From Cryptomeria japonica (taxonomy: Eukaryota > Streptophyta > Pinopsida > Cupressales > Cupressaceae), in the NCBI RefSeq assembly GCF_030272615.1, contig NC_081406.1, positions 265,519,192 through 265,583,191 of the forward strand: DNA of 64,000 nt, given 5' to 3'. Shown in pieces: positions 44,001-53,018 of this stretch (within the stretch, counting starts at the first letter, position 1; every line of letters starts with the position of its first letter). A program made the translations under genes and the position numbers. The notes below the pieces were generated by a model. The model had not been told where the DNA came from, made no database searches, and was given only the letters and a program-made list of their open reading frames with translations.

Positions 44001-46524
44001 ATTAAAGCCCTCGACATCCAAACAAGGTGAACTTAGAGCCAAGTTTCAAGACAAAGGCATGGGAGAATACACTCTGAATCAAACAATGTTCTTACGACAA
44101 GTCATGAACTCCCCCAAGGAATATGGGAGGCCACATCCTAATAAGCAAATCTCCATAATGCTACTCAAATGGGATCCTACCGTCTTTCAAAAATGGGGCG
44201 AACTAGAGGAAGAAACTTTATATAAAATGCTATATAAGGACGCTGAAGATGATACACGTGATCAAATTATAATACCCTGTGAGAACTATGGAAAAGGTTT
44301 CAAAATTCTACAAAGATTTGGGTATGATGGAAAGAGTCCTCTCGGACTACGCAAAGAAGGTGTCATGGAGCCTCTACAACTTGAGCTAACTACAAGAAGG
44401 GAACGCTCTAAGGGGCTTGGTTTTCTAAATCCCAAGATTCAAAATAAGAGAACAAAACAGATATGGCGAGTCAAAGTGGCTGAAGTTCAACAAGAGGATA
44501 ATTATTCCACAGACTCCAATGAGTGGGAATGGGGTTCAGACAAATCCTCCAGCGACTATGAACTCAATGAGACATTTAGAGAGCCAGATGAACCTACAGA
44601 GGAGGAGGAGTTTTACAAGAAATTCAGAGTCGGTCAAGAACCGACCCATAAGGATCCCGCACAAGCTTTGTTTCAAGGCCCTAGGTCAGGATCACATAAG
44701 ATGAGGACACCTGTCCCTGAGGGTGCTACTAGTGATGATAATTTGGACTCACTCACGATCGACACTGATGAGGAGAGTGCCATTGACGACCTCGATGACT
44801 ACCTTGACATACCTGAATATAACCACATCTTCACTATTAGCCTTGCGGACTCTAAAAACACTAAAGACCTTCCCCTCGTTCACCCCCAACTCATTGATTG
44901 GGATCAGGATGGACCACCACAGCTTGATACATTTCAAAATGATGAAGCTATTGTTGATTATCTTGGCATTCGCGATGATCTTCCTCTTGGAGACCATAAA
45001 GCAGGATACGCCATAGAGCTTAATAACATGGCATACTTTGGTGAGGGTGTCGGGCCTTCTAGTCGCAAAAATGTGAAAATAAAAACAAAACAAGGGTCTT
45101 ATGGCGAAAACCACACTGTGGCGCTCTCTGACTCTAAAAAAGTAAAAAGAAAGGACGTATCTGAGGGTGAAAACCTCTCTGAGGCACCCAAAGATGGAAG
45201 GCTTGACATTCTCCCAGCATCATACGAGGAAAAATCATCCATGTTGGTAGAGGAAACTATAAAGACAAACATTGGTACAGCAGAGGTTCCACACAACATA
45301 TTTTTGGCTCAATCATTGACAGAGGCCGAGAAAGCAAGGTTCATAAGCTTCTTTAAGGAACGACAAGTCAACTTCGCATGGTCTTATGCTGATATGCCTG
45401 GACTAGACCCCGACTTAGTAATGCATCATTTAACAGTCAAACCGGGGGCAAAACCAGTAAAACAGAAATTGAGGAAAATGCATCCACAGGTGGCATTGCT
45501 AGTCAAGGCAGAGCTGGAGAAATTATTGGATGTCGGATTCATACGCCCAATTGATTATCCTGAATGGATTTCCAATTTAGTACCTGTCAGCAAACCAGAT
45601 CGCAGCATCCGAATATGTACAGACTTCAGGGATATCAACAAGGCTTGTCCAAAGGACGATTTCCCATTACCAAACATTGATTTAATTGTTGATCTCACAG
45701 CAGGCCATGAGATGTTATCCTTAATGGACGGATTTTTTGGATATAATCAAATCAGGATAGCACCCGAGGATCAACATAAAACATCATTCACTTGTCCATG
45801 GGGAACCTTCTGTTGGAATGTCATGCCCTTTGGGCTGAAAAATGCAGGCGCCACTTATCAAAGAGCAATGACCACTATCTTTCATGATCTCATGCATGTA
45901 ACAGTGGAAGATTATGTTGACGACCTTTTGGTTAAATCAATAGACAAAAATACACACTTGGACATACTTTCAGTTGCTTTTGATAGGCTGGAAAAATACA
46001 AGGTAAGATTAAACCCAAAGAAATGTGTCTTTGGAGTAACCTCCGGGAAGCTCCTAGGATTCATTGTGTCTAAAAGAGGAATAGAAGCTGATCCAGCAAA
46101 AGTCAAGGCTATCTTGGACATGCCGCCACCCAAGAATATCAGTCAACTTCGATCTTTACAAGGGAGACTCCAGTCCATACGAAGATTCATAGCGCAACTT
46201 GCAGATAAGTGTAACCCTTTCCAGCACCTGCTACACAAAAACATTAAGTTCAAATGGGATGAGAACTGTCAACAGGCTTTTCAGGCACTTAAAGACTATC
46301 TTTTGAACCCGCCAGTTTTGATGCCACCAATTCAAGATCAACCATTGCTACTTTACATATCAGCTACTCCAACAGCACTGGGGGCACTCCTAGCACAACA
46401 AATACCTGACGGCAAGGAAAAAGCAGTCTACTATATCAGTCGCACATTGGTGGGATATGAGCTAAACTACACACCAATTGAGCGTGCATGTCTTGCTGTG
46501 GTCTTCGCTTCACAAAAATTATGA
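41032..46524 (+). CDS. Element E gag-pol, part 1: gag, protease, G-patch, RT, start of RNase H
   Basis: The ATG at 41032 starts MVETRLQKSRRKAKE. An N-terminal Gln/Pro-rich region is followed by the gag core (about residues 337-500; LFPPSLGDQAMEWFSQLPPG). The knuckle has a CHHC form, CEFHKSKGHKTSNC (about 608-621). Protease VLIDGGAGLNIC has its catalytic Asp at 849. G-patch about 1085-1135 (NYGKGFKILQRFGYDG). RT about 1472-1717 with YVDD at 1628-1631; the usual DGFSGYNQ reads DGFFGYNQ. The gypsy RNase H starts near 1742 and reads LLLYISATPTALGALL, lacking the first catalytic Asp. The frame stops at TGA 46522-46524 where relatives have Arg (CGA to TGA). The product would be the capsid and enzyme precursor. 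Confidence 0.94.
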   Translation: MVETRLQKSRRKAKEAQGSVNMSSYEYDNDVFYNPEHTTLPDMNVYRHNPNVESANTINNNATHNDNVDNSSILLADIQESIMDPQFNRLVEEIMRRDRQYFLNMMAQSGAKIPHDFDLSQLMENRPLQQTQHNMDQRRPNSGGPNNMMPESPSVLLQKPAIPHTPAQIYDTYTQRPSWRPYVQTHAQDMGQLRQVDTQGHPQNFDTRRPHVKVGGNTMENERPIEYGLYTQNRYGVPQQEIMPSAPYMSQQYRPPYGHVYDQYHPYMQQAPPQMGVSNMGHATRNPSPPKNNLEQQIRDLQKKVEDMGTSKPTYTMRDICPYPFDKSIPMPPFPPHFATPKFDKYRGRGDPKAHIRQFFTACIEVAAEETYLMRLFPPSLGDQAMEWFSQLPPGIKSWGDLVEAFIQHFSYNIETDVSVTTLCNTKQKEGESFASFLQRWRNLASRCSCEIPQKQMVEMFTQNVNKAIGYDLRKACLSTFKDVIEKGLATEKVLIEQGVIKLFKENKEDFKGKDKPKFWNKNKNTVNDGVVDANTVRPKFVFSGSSSTNNQVNNQTAAKPRRKYTPLGEPLESVFKKLVANKVITVPDFPPYEPKVKPNWWNDDEYCEFHKSKGHKTSNCHRLKNIVQDLIDKGDIEIEGHSSNQEHEVFKEPFPKHDKGKGKVTDDQANYTRASYNYDSTINHISMDNHISTITIKNKNPENPPQRPKIVLKGVGSSSTSTSECHVTTRRGKITLPGTSTKNTSHSSTKPEYDLVEQLGKTPALISILELLRISPAHKAILDKTLRDTAVPTDLNVDQFQAMVGYLSVPHSLTFTEADDASISQPHNAPLHIEAFIHKHRIKRVLIDGGAGLNICTLSTIRQLGYSDKAVNSMNQITIKAYDDEERSSKGMVILPLRIGPVTKDVVCQVLDLDLTYNILLGRPWIHEMRAVPSTYHQCIKFPHNGVEVTVNGDPNPFIYCNNLRSHTETIIPSNREATPSSAYIDPESLKPSTSKQGELRAKFQDKGMGEYTLNQTMFLRQVMNSPKEYGRPHPNKQISIMLLKWDPTVFQKWGELEEETLYKMLYKDAEDDTRDQIIIPCENYGKGFKILQRFGYDGKSPLGLRKEGVMEPLQLELTTRRERSKGLGFLNPKIQNKRTKQIWRVKVAEVQQEDNYSTDSNEWEWGSDKSSSDYELNETFREPDEPTEEEEFYKKFRVGQEPTHKDPAQALFQGPRSGSHKMRTPVPEGATSDDNLDSLTIDTDEESAIDDLDDYLDIPEYNHIFTISLADSKNTKDLPLVHPQLIDWDQDGPPQLDTFQNDEAIVDYLGIRDDLPLGDHKAGYAIELNNMAYFGEGVGPSSRKNVKIKTKQGSYGENHTVALSDSKKVKRKDVSEGENLSEAPKDGRLDILPASYEEKSSMLVEETIKTNIGTAEVPHNIFLAQSLTEAEKARFISFFKERQVNFAWSYADMPGLDPDLVMHHLTVKPGAKPVKQKLRKMHPQVALLVKAELEKLLDVGFIRPIDYPEWISNLVPVSKPDRSIRICTDFRDINKACPKDDFPLPNIDLIVDLTAGHEMLSLMDGFFGYNQIRIAPEDQHKTSFTCPWGTFCWNVMPFGLKNAGATYQRAMTTIFHDLMHVTVEDYVDDLLVKSIDKNTHLDILSVAFDRLEKYKVRLNPKKCVFGVTSGKLLGFIVSKRGIEADPAKVKAILDMPPPKNISQLRSLQGRLQSIRRFIAQLADKCNPFQHLLHKNIKFKWDENCQQAFQALKDYLLNPPVLMPPIQDQPLLLYISATPTALGALLAQQIPDGKEKAVYYISRTLVGYELNYTPIERACLAVVFASQKL

Positions 46525-48534
46525 CATTATATTCTCACTCACAAGACCAAGTTGATTGCCAGAATTGATCCACTAAAATATCTTCTCAACAAAGCTACAC
46601 TTACTGGGCAGCTGGCCAAGTGGGTAATGATTTTGAGTGAATTCGACATTGAATACGTGGACAGAAAAGCCATAAAAGGACAAGCCATCGCAGATCAACT
46701 GGAAGATGCTCCCATGATAGATGATGTTCCTCTACAGTCAGAATTTCCAGATGAGTCCATTCTAACAATATCACCTGCAAAGCCATGGCAACTATACTTT
46801 GATGGCTCATACACACAGCATGGGGCAGGAGCGGGTGTACTCTTTATAACTCCCCAAGGTGATTCTATACCAAAGTCATACCGCTTATCATTTCCTTGTA
46901 CCAACAATATAGCGGAATACGAGGCATTAACAACTGGGTTAAGAATTGCAGTTCAGTGGAAGATCCAAGAACTTCATGTTTTTGGGGATTCTCAACTTGT
47001 CATCCGTCAAGCAACTGATGATTATCAAACAAAAGATGAAAAGCTAATGCCTTACAAACAACTGGTAGATGATCTGAAACAACACTTTGCAAAGATAGAG
47101 TTTGAGCAGATACCAAGAGAACAGAATCATGCTGCTGATGCCATGGCTACAATTGCTTCGCTCATTGATCTACCGCAAAATGAGACCTGCTATGAGTTCC
47201 TGGTAGACAACCTGCTGATTCCATCATATGAGATCACTCCTATGGAAATGATATGTGTTGTTGGTCCTGAATCCCAATTATATGGTTCCATATTCACATA
47301 CCTTCGCGACAATATCTTACCTCCCGATCTATCGAACAACCAACGCCACACTTTCATTCGCCAATCCTCCCGATACGTTATCCTAGCTGATATTCTATAC
47401 CAACGAGGTCTAGATGGCACCCTCCTTAGATGTTTAGAGAGTGACGAAGCTCAAATTGCGTTACGAGAAGTACATGAAGGGATATGTGGTCCGCATACTA
47501 GTGGTCCTACCTTGGCCAAGAGACTCATCAGGACTGGATACTACTGGCCTACTATGGAAAAAGATGCATATCAGTTTGTCAAGAAGTGTAAGCAGTGTCA
47601 AATTCATGGAGACCTTATACATGCACCAGCACAAGAACTACAGCCACTTGCATCTCCTTGGCCCTTTTGTCAGTGGGGACTCGATCTCATAGGCAAGATT
47701 CACCCTCCTTCTTCCAACGGACATAAATTCATTATCACAGCCACAGAGTATTTCACAAAGTGGATTGAAGCCGTGCCTCTCACACAAGTTACTGGGAAAC
47801 AAATTGCTACTTTCATCCTGAACTACATCATTTGCCGATATGGGATTCCTACTTCCATTATTACTGATAACGGGCATCCTTTCAAAAATCAGGATGTTCG
47901 TGAACTCTGTGAGCGCTTCCATATCTCCCATCGTTTCTCCACACCATATTACCCCCAAGGTAATGGCCAAGCTGAGGCGTCTAACAAAACAATTCTCAAA
48001 ATCCTTAAAAAGACAGTCGACGACGCTGGCCGTAACTGGCATGTCCAACTCAATCCAGCACTTTGGGCCTATCGTACCAGTGTCCGCACACCTACAGGAG
48101 CTACACCCTACTCACTTGTCTACGGTGCTGAAGCCATCTTGCCTATTGAGGTCGAGTTACCTTCTTTACGGGTCTCCTTGAGAAACATAATCAACGATGA
48201 AGACTACAGGGTCTCTCGCTTACAAGAACTAGAACTGCTGGAGGAACGACGACACACTGCTTTTAATCATCTCAAGGCTTACCAACAACGAATGAGTCAC
48301 AGTTACAATCACAAGGTCAAGCCTCGCACATTTGAGGTAGGTGACTTAGTCCTCAGAGAGAACCCTAAGAATCAGCAAGATAGAGAAAAGAAGGGCAAAT
48401 TTGAACCCAACTGGCTTGGTCCTTACATCATCACAGCAGTATATGGATCTGGGGCATATCAGCTCTCAACTACAGAAGGTGAACCCTTGGAGGATCCTAT
48501 CAACAGCATGCACCTTCGCAGGTTCTACACATAA
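46525..48534 (+). CDS. Element E gag-pol, part 2: end of RNase H, aRH and integrase
   Basis: Same frame as part 1, continuing HYILTHKTKLIARIDPLKY directly after the TGA, so it is one gene with one lesion. The aRH (about 46780-47165) has all four acidic positions: LYFDGSYTQ, AEYEALTTG, FGDSQLV, NHAADAMA. The integrase has the HHCC zinc site (VHEGICGPH ... CKQC, about 47470-47605), then the core with GLDLIG, SIITDNGHPF and GNGQAEASNK (D, D, E present). It ends with a GPY-type module (WLGPYIITAVYG) and HLRRFYT at TAA 48532-48534. Without the TGA all enzymes look intact. Confidence 0.94.
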   Translation, partial: HYILTHKTKLIARIDPLKYLLNKATLTGQLAKWVMILSEFDIEYVDRKAIKGQAIADQLEDAPMIDDVPLQSEFPDESILTISPAKPWQLYFDGSYTQHGAGAGVLFITPQGDSIPKSYRLSFPCTNNIAEYEALTTGLRIAVQWKIQELHVFGDSQLVIRQATDDYQTKDEKLMPYKQLVDDLKQHFAKIEFEQIPREQNHAADAMATIASLIDLPQNETCYEFLVDNLLIPSYEITPMEMICVVGPESQLYGSIFTYLRDNILPPDLSNNQRHTFIRQSSRYVILADILYQRGLDGTLLRCLESDEAQIALREVHEGICGPHTSGPTLAKRLIRTGYYWPTMEKDAYQFVKKCKQCQIHGDLIHAPAQELQPLASPWPFCQWGLDLIGKIHPPSSNGHKFIITATEYFTKWIEAVPLTQVTGKQIATFILNYIICRYGIPTSIITDNGHPFKNQDVRELCERFHISHRFSTPYYPQGNGQAEASNKTILKILKKTVDDAGRNWHVQLNPALWAYRTSVRTPTGATPYSLVYGAEAILPIEVELPSLRVSLRNIINDEDYRVSRLQELELLEERRHTAFNHLKAYQQRMSHSYNHKVKPRTFEVGDLVLRENPKNQQDREKKGKFEPNWLGPYIITAVYGSGAYQLSTTEGEPLEDPINSMHLRRFYT

Positions 48535-50242
48535 GCTCTTTTTGAATATCCTAATTCAAAAATACAAAAAAAAAAATCAAAAATTTCAAAAATACAAAAA
48601 AAATTATAAAAACAAAAAAAAATCGTTACTTGGTGAAAACCTAGCAAACAGGCGCCTTGTGACAACAAAAAAATTGAAAAATTGAAAAAAGTAAAGAGAA
48701 ATAATTTCGTCCAACGGTGAAAACCACTTCGGTGGCACCCTGGGCAAGTACCATGGTGAAAACTGGGTTCCCAGTGCCATGCGTAGGGACTTTGCTCCTC
48801 CCTCCTTCAGGATTCACTTTCATCCTTTCACTTTGCACACACTCACAACTTATTCGCTCACAATAAACTTACCCATTCCCATCATGGCTTGTTATTGATC
48901 TACCTAAGATTGGTTAGCCATCCATAACCCTCCCTTTTCACTCCCTTTTCCATCCATAATAAATCAGATCCTATCTGTGACTACGGCCAATTCCTACGTC
49001 TAGTAATGGGTGTGGAACTAAGAACATCACATGTTTCGAGGAGTACAGTTTCTTTCAGCTTTCTTCAGTCTATCCGCACACAATCCGCAATAAAACAGCA
49101 TTTGCATCGCAGATCCGCAATAAAGTTCCATATTCTCCGCAATAAAGTATCAGTTTTAGATGAGACGCAGCAGCAACAAGGAGCTTCAACAAAATCAAAT
49201 CTTTCAACAGACTCAGACAACATATGGTTCAGTGTTAATCTATCCTTTTTGTGAAAGTAAACATTGTGACCACAATCGAATAAGACTTAAACAAGTGACA
49301 AGAGACACTAAACTTGAGGACTACAGTGGATGTTGGTGTCGAGTCTTGGTTTTCTTTTGATTTTATCTTTTTGGTGACATGTCTTTTAGCTTTTCCAGGA
49401 TGTCTTTGACTAGAGATTCTATCTCCAGGATGTCTTTGACTAGAAAGGCGAGGATGGGGTATCGTCACCTATTTGCATTTGCTGTCTGTGGATTGTCTTT
49501 TAGTAATGCTATGACTTGTCCAAGGATATGAGGACACTGTGAGTCTAGTATGAACTGGAGCATTCCTTGTTTGTGACTGTCTTATCTCCATGCAAACAGG
49601 TACAATGACTTTCTGGGCCGAACAAATGCCTCGATTGTCATAACCTATTCTGCCATAATAAAGCTCAATGATGATAACGCACAAGAAGCTCTTTCACGTT
49701 CATATCTTCTGTCTTCCATCCCCCTTTCTTGATTGACTTCCATCATCCTTCTCGAGTCCGCGTAGCCCGCTATCACATGACTGAGTATAATGACACACCA
49801 AAAACATTTGCATTTCATATAGTTACACCTGCATCACCACATATAAGCATTTCATACATACATATAGATATCACAATTGCATCACATCCTGCATACAACA
49901 CATGTTAGCACATCTCACATTTTCATTAAGTAAATAATCATTTGCATTATCATATTCATTTGCATTACATACATTCACATTTGCATCATGCATCATATAT
50001 ACAACATAAAAGAACAAAAATATATTGCATTACATCATATAAGCATCCATTCAAATAAGAAACATCTCATCACATAAAGTACACATGCATATAGCTGCCG
50101 CAAAAATGAATCATCTCATATATAATCAAATGTGTCATAATACAATGATGTCAAAAGAATCATATGGCTACAAAAGAATCACCCGCAGGTGTCTACAATA
50201 CAATAATGGTACATATACTGATACAATGGGAGCCCACTATAG
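48535..50242 (+). other. Element E 3' untranslated region up to the PMD gene end
   Basis: No credible gene. A-rich for the first 90 bases, then the hairpin module at 48716-48735. A 26-bp duplication (CCAGGATGTCTTTGACTAGA, copies near 49396 and 49426) follows. From 49830 to 50060 it is low-complexity, rich in CAT and ACAT. The antisense PMD transcript presumably ends in this part. Confidence 0.65.
48716..48774 (+). other. Hairpin module in element E 3' UTR
   Basis: GGTGAAAACCACTTCGGTGG (48716-48735) is identical to 13436-13455 in element A. CCAC-UUCG-GUGG would form a cUUCGg hairpin. A further GGTGAAAACTGGG follows with ACTGGG-TT-CCCAGT (about 48761-48774), another perfect hairpin. A third GGTGAAAACC lies upstream at about 48634-48643. 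Confidence 0.6.
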
Positions 50243-51217
50243 CTATGAGGAACTCCCTCCCTCAGAGCCGCCTCGCCTCGACGGAGTCTGAGCTGTAGAT
50301 GGACCCGCCCCAGGATCCCCCTGTCTCTCTAGTGGTGGTGGAGGCCCCATGACCCCACCGCTGGATGCTTGTCTCCTGCGACTCCCTCCCGTAGCCGTCG
50401 TTATGCGCGACGATCTCTGGAAGCTCCTAGCCCGCTGATCTGCTGGCACGGCTGCATAGTATAGATCCCTCCAGTAGGCGATCTCCTCTCCAGCTCGCAA
50501 AACATATGCGTAGCCTGCCCTTGCATCCTCTGCTGCCCGCCTACCTGCCCTCAGAGCTGTCTCGGCCTCTGTGTATCTCTGGATGGCCTGATCCCTCTCC
50601 CGCTCTGTGTCTCGGACCCTGATCCTGAGGTGGTTCCTCTCTCGAACCAAATCCTCAATCTCATCTACCTGGCCCTGGCAGATCTCCCGCAGCCTCACCA
50701 CCTCATCCTCCTCAAAGTCTCTGCTCTCCGTCCCTGCCTGTGGCTCCTCCTCTACAGGTGCCTGTCCCTGTGCCTCTGCCTGCACCTGTCCCTGTGCCTG
50801 TATAGGTACCTGTGGCTGTACCTGTCTTTGTCCCTCTGGCTGCACCTGTCTCTGTCCCTCTCTGGGACCCTGTGCTGCTGGCACCTGTAGGGGCAGTCCA
50901 CCCCGTCCTCTCACCACTGGAGCTGCTCTCTCCTGTCCTCCCTCCCTCCGAGGTGCTACCCGTCTCTCTCCCACCACTCCCCTCCGCCTCCGCCGGCCCC
51001 TACCTCCATCCCCTCCTCCATCATCATCCTCTCCTCCACCCTCTCCATCTAGTGGCTCTGCCGGATCTGTCAATCTGGGAAATGGATGCTCTGCCCAGTA
51101 CGCAGAGTACTCTGCGTCCATCCCTGCATCATCTACCTCTGGCCACATGTCCCATGGCATCAGCATCATCTCCGCTAGCTGCATCACTACCTGATCATAT
51201 GATAGCAGTGGGCCAAA
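50243..51217 (-). CDS. Antisense PMD gene, exon 2 second part: acidic/basic linker and coiled coil
   Basis: Minus strand, same frame as the PMD domain part. Between the TAG at 51218-51220 and the Met at 51187 the frame reads FGPLLSYDQVVMQLAEMM. Then comes a Gly/Asp/Glu stretch, an Arg-rich stretch (GRGRRRRRGVV), a Gln/Val/Pro repeat region (GQRQVQPEGQRQVQPQV) and a coiled coil (LREICQGQVDEIEDLVRERN; ERERDQAIQRYTEAETALRA). It ends RRGGSEGGSSS at 50243. PMD proteins in transposable elements often have such variable tails. Function unknown; the Arg-rich part could bind nucleic acid or act in nuclear import (inference). GC content is clearly higher than in its surroundings. Confidence 0.8.
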   Translation of the reverse strand, partial: FGPLLSYDQVVMQLAEMMLMPWDMWPEVDDAGMDAEYSAYWAEHPFPRLTDPAEPLDGEGGGEDDDGGGDGGRGRRRRRGVVGERRVAPRREGGQERAAPVVRGRGGLPLQVPAAQGPREGQRQVQPEGQRQVQPQVPIQAQGQVQAEAQGQAPVEEEPQAGTESRDFEEDEVVRLREICQGQVDEIEDLVRERNHLRIRVRDTERERDQAIQRYTEAETALRAGRRAAEDARAGYAYVLRAGEEIAYWRDLYYAAVPADQRARSFQRSSRITTATGGSRRRQASSGGVMGPPPPLERQGDPGAGPSTAQTPSRRGGSEGGSSS

Positions 51218-52192
51218 CTACACCTGATCTCTGACCGTACGGGCATACATGCCCGAGCCTCGTGGCATCCGCTGGATCCGCCCAAACTGCCTGCATACCC
51301 TGTCCACCAGCTGTCTCTCTAATATATAGGGCGTCCGCCCAATCAGGTACCTACTCCGGAAGGTGTAGGGCAGCTCCACTGCGTCATCCTCCCACTCCTC
51401 GCATCCTAGATACGGCCTCCAGATCACCATGTCAATATCATCAATAACTCTCCTCCAGTGCTCCAATCTCCCAATCCGAGGCTGAGATGTAATCATGGCA
51501 TACAGGTGCACGAAACTCTGTCCCTGTCCTCTGCCTCTGAAGTGAATCGGCCGTGTGATGGGAAGGTGCTCATAGGCCCACACCTGCAAGAGAGTCACAC
51601 CGCAGCCCAAACCCACTGATCCATGGTATACAAACTGATGCAGCTCATAATACAAATGTGCTAGGACACATGGCCCCCATGCATACCTAGTGTGCTCTGC
51701 CATCAGCGTCTCCAAGGCCCCTCCCCAGCCCACCGCCAATCCTCGTGTGGCCCTGTCTGGACACAAATATCCACTGATGACTCCCCCAACAACTGCCGGC
51801 AATGCTAATCCTGTGGCAGTCATGGTGTCCCAGGCTACATGACCTGCTCGCATCTCCAACTCAGGATCCTGAAAAACCCGTCTCAATGCCTCCCTGTCAC
51901 CGTCACAGTCGTAGGGGATCAACTCTCCATCAATAGGAACATGTAGAATCCTATATACATCCTCTAATGTCACTGTCATCTCACCCATCGGCAGGTGAAA
52001 CGTGCATGTCTCTAAGTGCCATCTCTCGGCCAACGCAGTCAGCAACCCCATGTTTGCCCGAAACTCGGGCACATAGAGCATATGTGTGAGACCCATCTCC
52101 TCAATGGAAATCATGTCCTGAATCGACAACTCTGGTCGCAGTCTCTGAGTCGATGGGAATCTCTCCCGTGACTCCAACATCGGCAAATACTC
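51218..52192 (-). CDS. Antisense PMD gene, exon 2 first part: plant mobile domain
   Basis: Minus strand. The protein contains the plant mobile domain (Pfam PF10536 type): LTHMLYVPEFRANMGLLTAL, then TFHLPMGEMTVTLEDV, LHVPIDGELIPYDCDG, WGGALETLMAEHTRYAWG, AYEHLPITRP and WRPYLG. The family includes Arabidopsis MAIN and MAIL1 and many copies inside transposable elements. The acceptor TGCAG precedes 52192, and the first codons GAG TAT TTG CCG join exon 1 in phase 0. A TAG at 51218-51220 interrupts the frame where CAG (Gln) is the likely original codon; the same frame continues. The domain itself has no stop over 320 codons. Confidence 0.88.
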   Translation of the reverse strand, partial: EYLPMLESRERFPSTQRLRPELSIQDMISIEEMGLTHMLYVPEFRANMGLLTALAERWHLETCTFHLPMGEMTVTLEDVYRILHVPIDGELIPYDCDGDREALRRVFQDPELEMRAGHVAWDTMTATGLALPAVVGGVISGYLCPDRATRGLAVGWGGALETLMAEHTRYAWGPCVLAHLYYELHQFVYHGSVGLGCGVTLLQVWAYEHLPITRPIHFRGRGQGQSFVHLYAMITSQPRIGRLEHWRRVIDDIDMVIWRPYLGCEEWEDDAVELPYTFRSRYLIGRTPYILERQLVDRVCRQFGRIQRMPRGSGMYARTVRDQV

Positions 52193-52229
52193 CTGCAGTC
52201 AAGCAACTCAATCATGTCAGTTATCGTGG

Positions 52230-52470
52230 CATTCACTGTTTATCACAAAATGCTACTCGCTACCTAAATGCATATGGCTATCTACCCTAGTGACACTCAC
52301 TGTTCATCACAAAGTGTTGCTATTTATCCTAGTAGTGCTCACTGTTCATCACAAAGTACTACGTGTGTGACATTCCCTGTTCATCACAAAGTGTCACTCA
52401 CATTCGCACTCCCTGTTCATCACAAAGTGCTGCCTATCCTGGTGCTCCCTGTTCATCACAAAGTGCCTTA
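52230..52470. repeat. Short repeats of CTGTTCATCACAAAGTG
   Basis: About seven copies, 17 bases each, with variable 15-25-base spacers (CACTCACATTCGCACTCC type). They lie within the predicted PMD intron. A looser copy occurs at about 52541. Confidence 0.85.
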
Positions 52471-52595
52471 ATCTATCCTAATCTTCCTAGAGGACCTGCT
52501 TGAGTGTATCCTCTCAGCAGCTTATCCAATCGACAGCGTATGTTCATCACAGAACTGCCGATTTGACCTAAAAGACTAAAACCATGCATTTAAAC

Positions 52596-52908
52596 ACACA
52601 AACGCACTTTTTCAACACACACGCGCTTTTAACTCATAAACGCGCTTATGGACTGCACAAACACGCCTCTGCAACACAGACGCGCTTTCTGAACACAAAC
52701 GTGCCTATGCCAGACATAAACGCGATCAGGGGACACAGACGTCCCTACATGACATAAACGCTATTAAAAATCACAAACGCTGCTACATTTCACAAACGCG
52801 TCCGCATTCAACACAAACGCGGTTCCAGGCACAGACGCGCCTGGATCCGACACAGACGCGCCTGTTGGACACAGACGCGCCTGGCGCTGACACAGACGCG
52901 GTTGCGCG
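52596..52908. repeat. CACARACGCG repeat cluster, inverted relative to the leader clusters
   Basis: Five exact CACAGACGC and eight or more variants (CACAAACGC, ACATAAACGC) in 310 bases. They are the reverse complement of GCGTCTGTG in the 5' leader. On the PMD (minus) strand they read GCGTCTGTG. Confidence 0.88.
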
Positions 52909-53018
52909 TTTTTGCACTTTTAAACTATCCTATTCCTAGCGCATTTATTGCTCCTAAACATGCATTTATGACAAAACTCGAAATGTGTGAAAGTACGAGG
53001 AGGTTTTCGGGTACTTAC

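Larger units (their letters stand above)
52193..53018 (-). other. Predicted intron of the antisense PMD gene, with two repeat arrays
   Basis: On the minus strand the intron starts GTAAGT after CCG (53018 downward) and ends TGACTGCAG (52193). It is 826 bases long and contains the two repeat blocks at 52230-52470 and 52596-52908. Splicing is predicted from sites and frame only. Confidence 0.7.

Noticed and set aside
46522-46524. TGA in element E as programmed stop readthrough
   Set aside because: It falls inside the RNase H domain at an Arg position, not at a gag/pol border; a CGA to TGA mutation explains it.
50607-51234. Plus-strand open frames of 86-195 codons over the PMD gene
   Set aside because: They are shadows of the GC-rich antisense PMD frame; their Pro/Leu/Ser-rich text has no motif and the minus frame has clear PMD homology.
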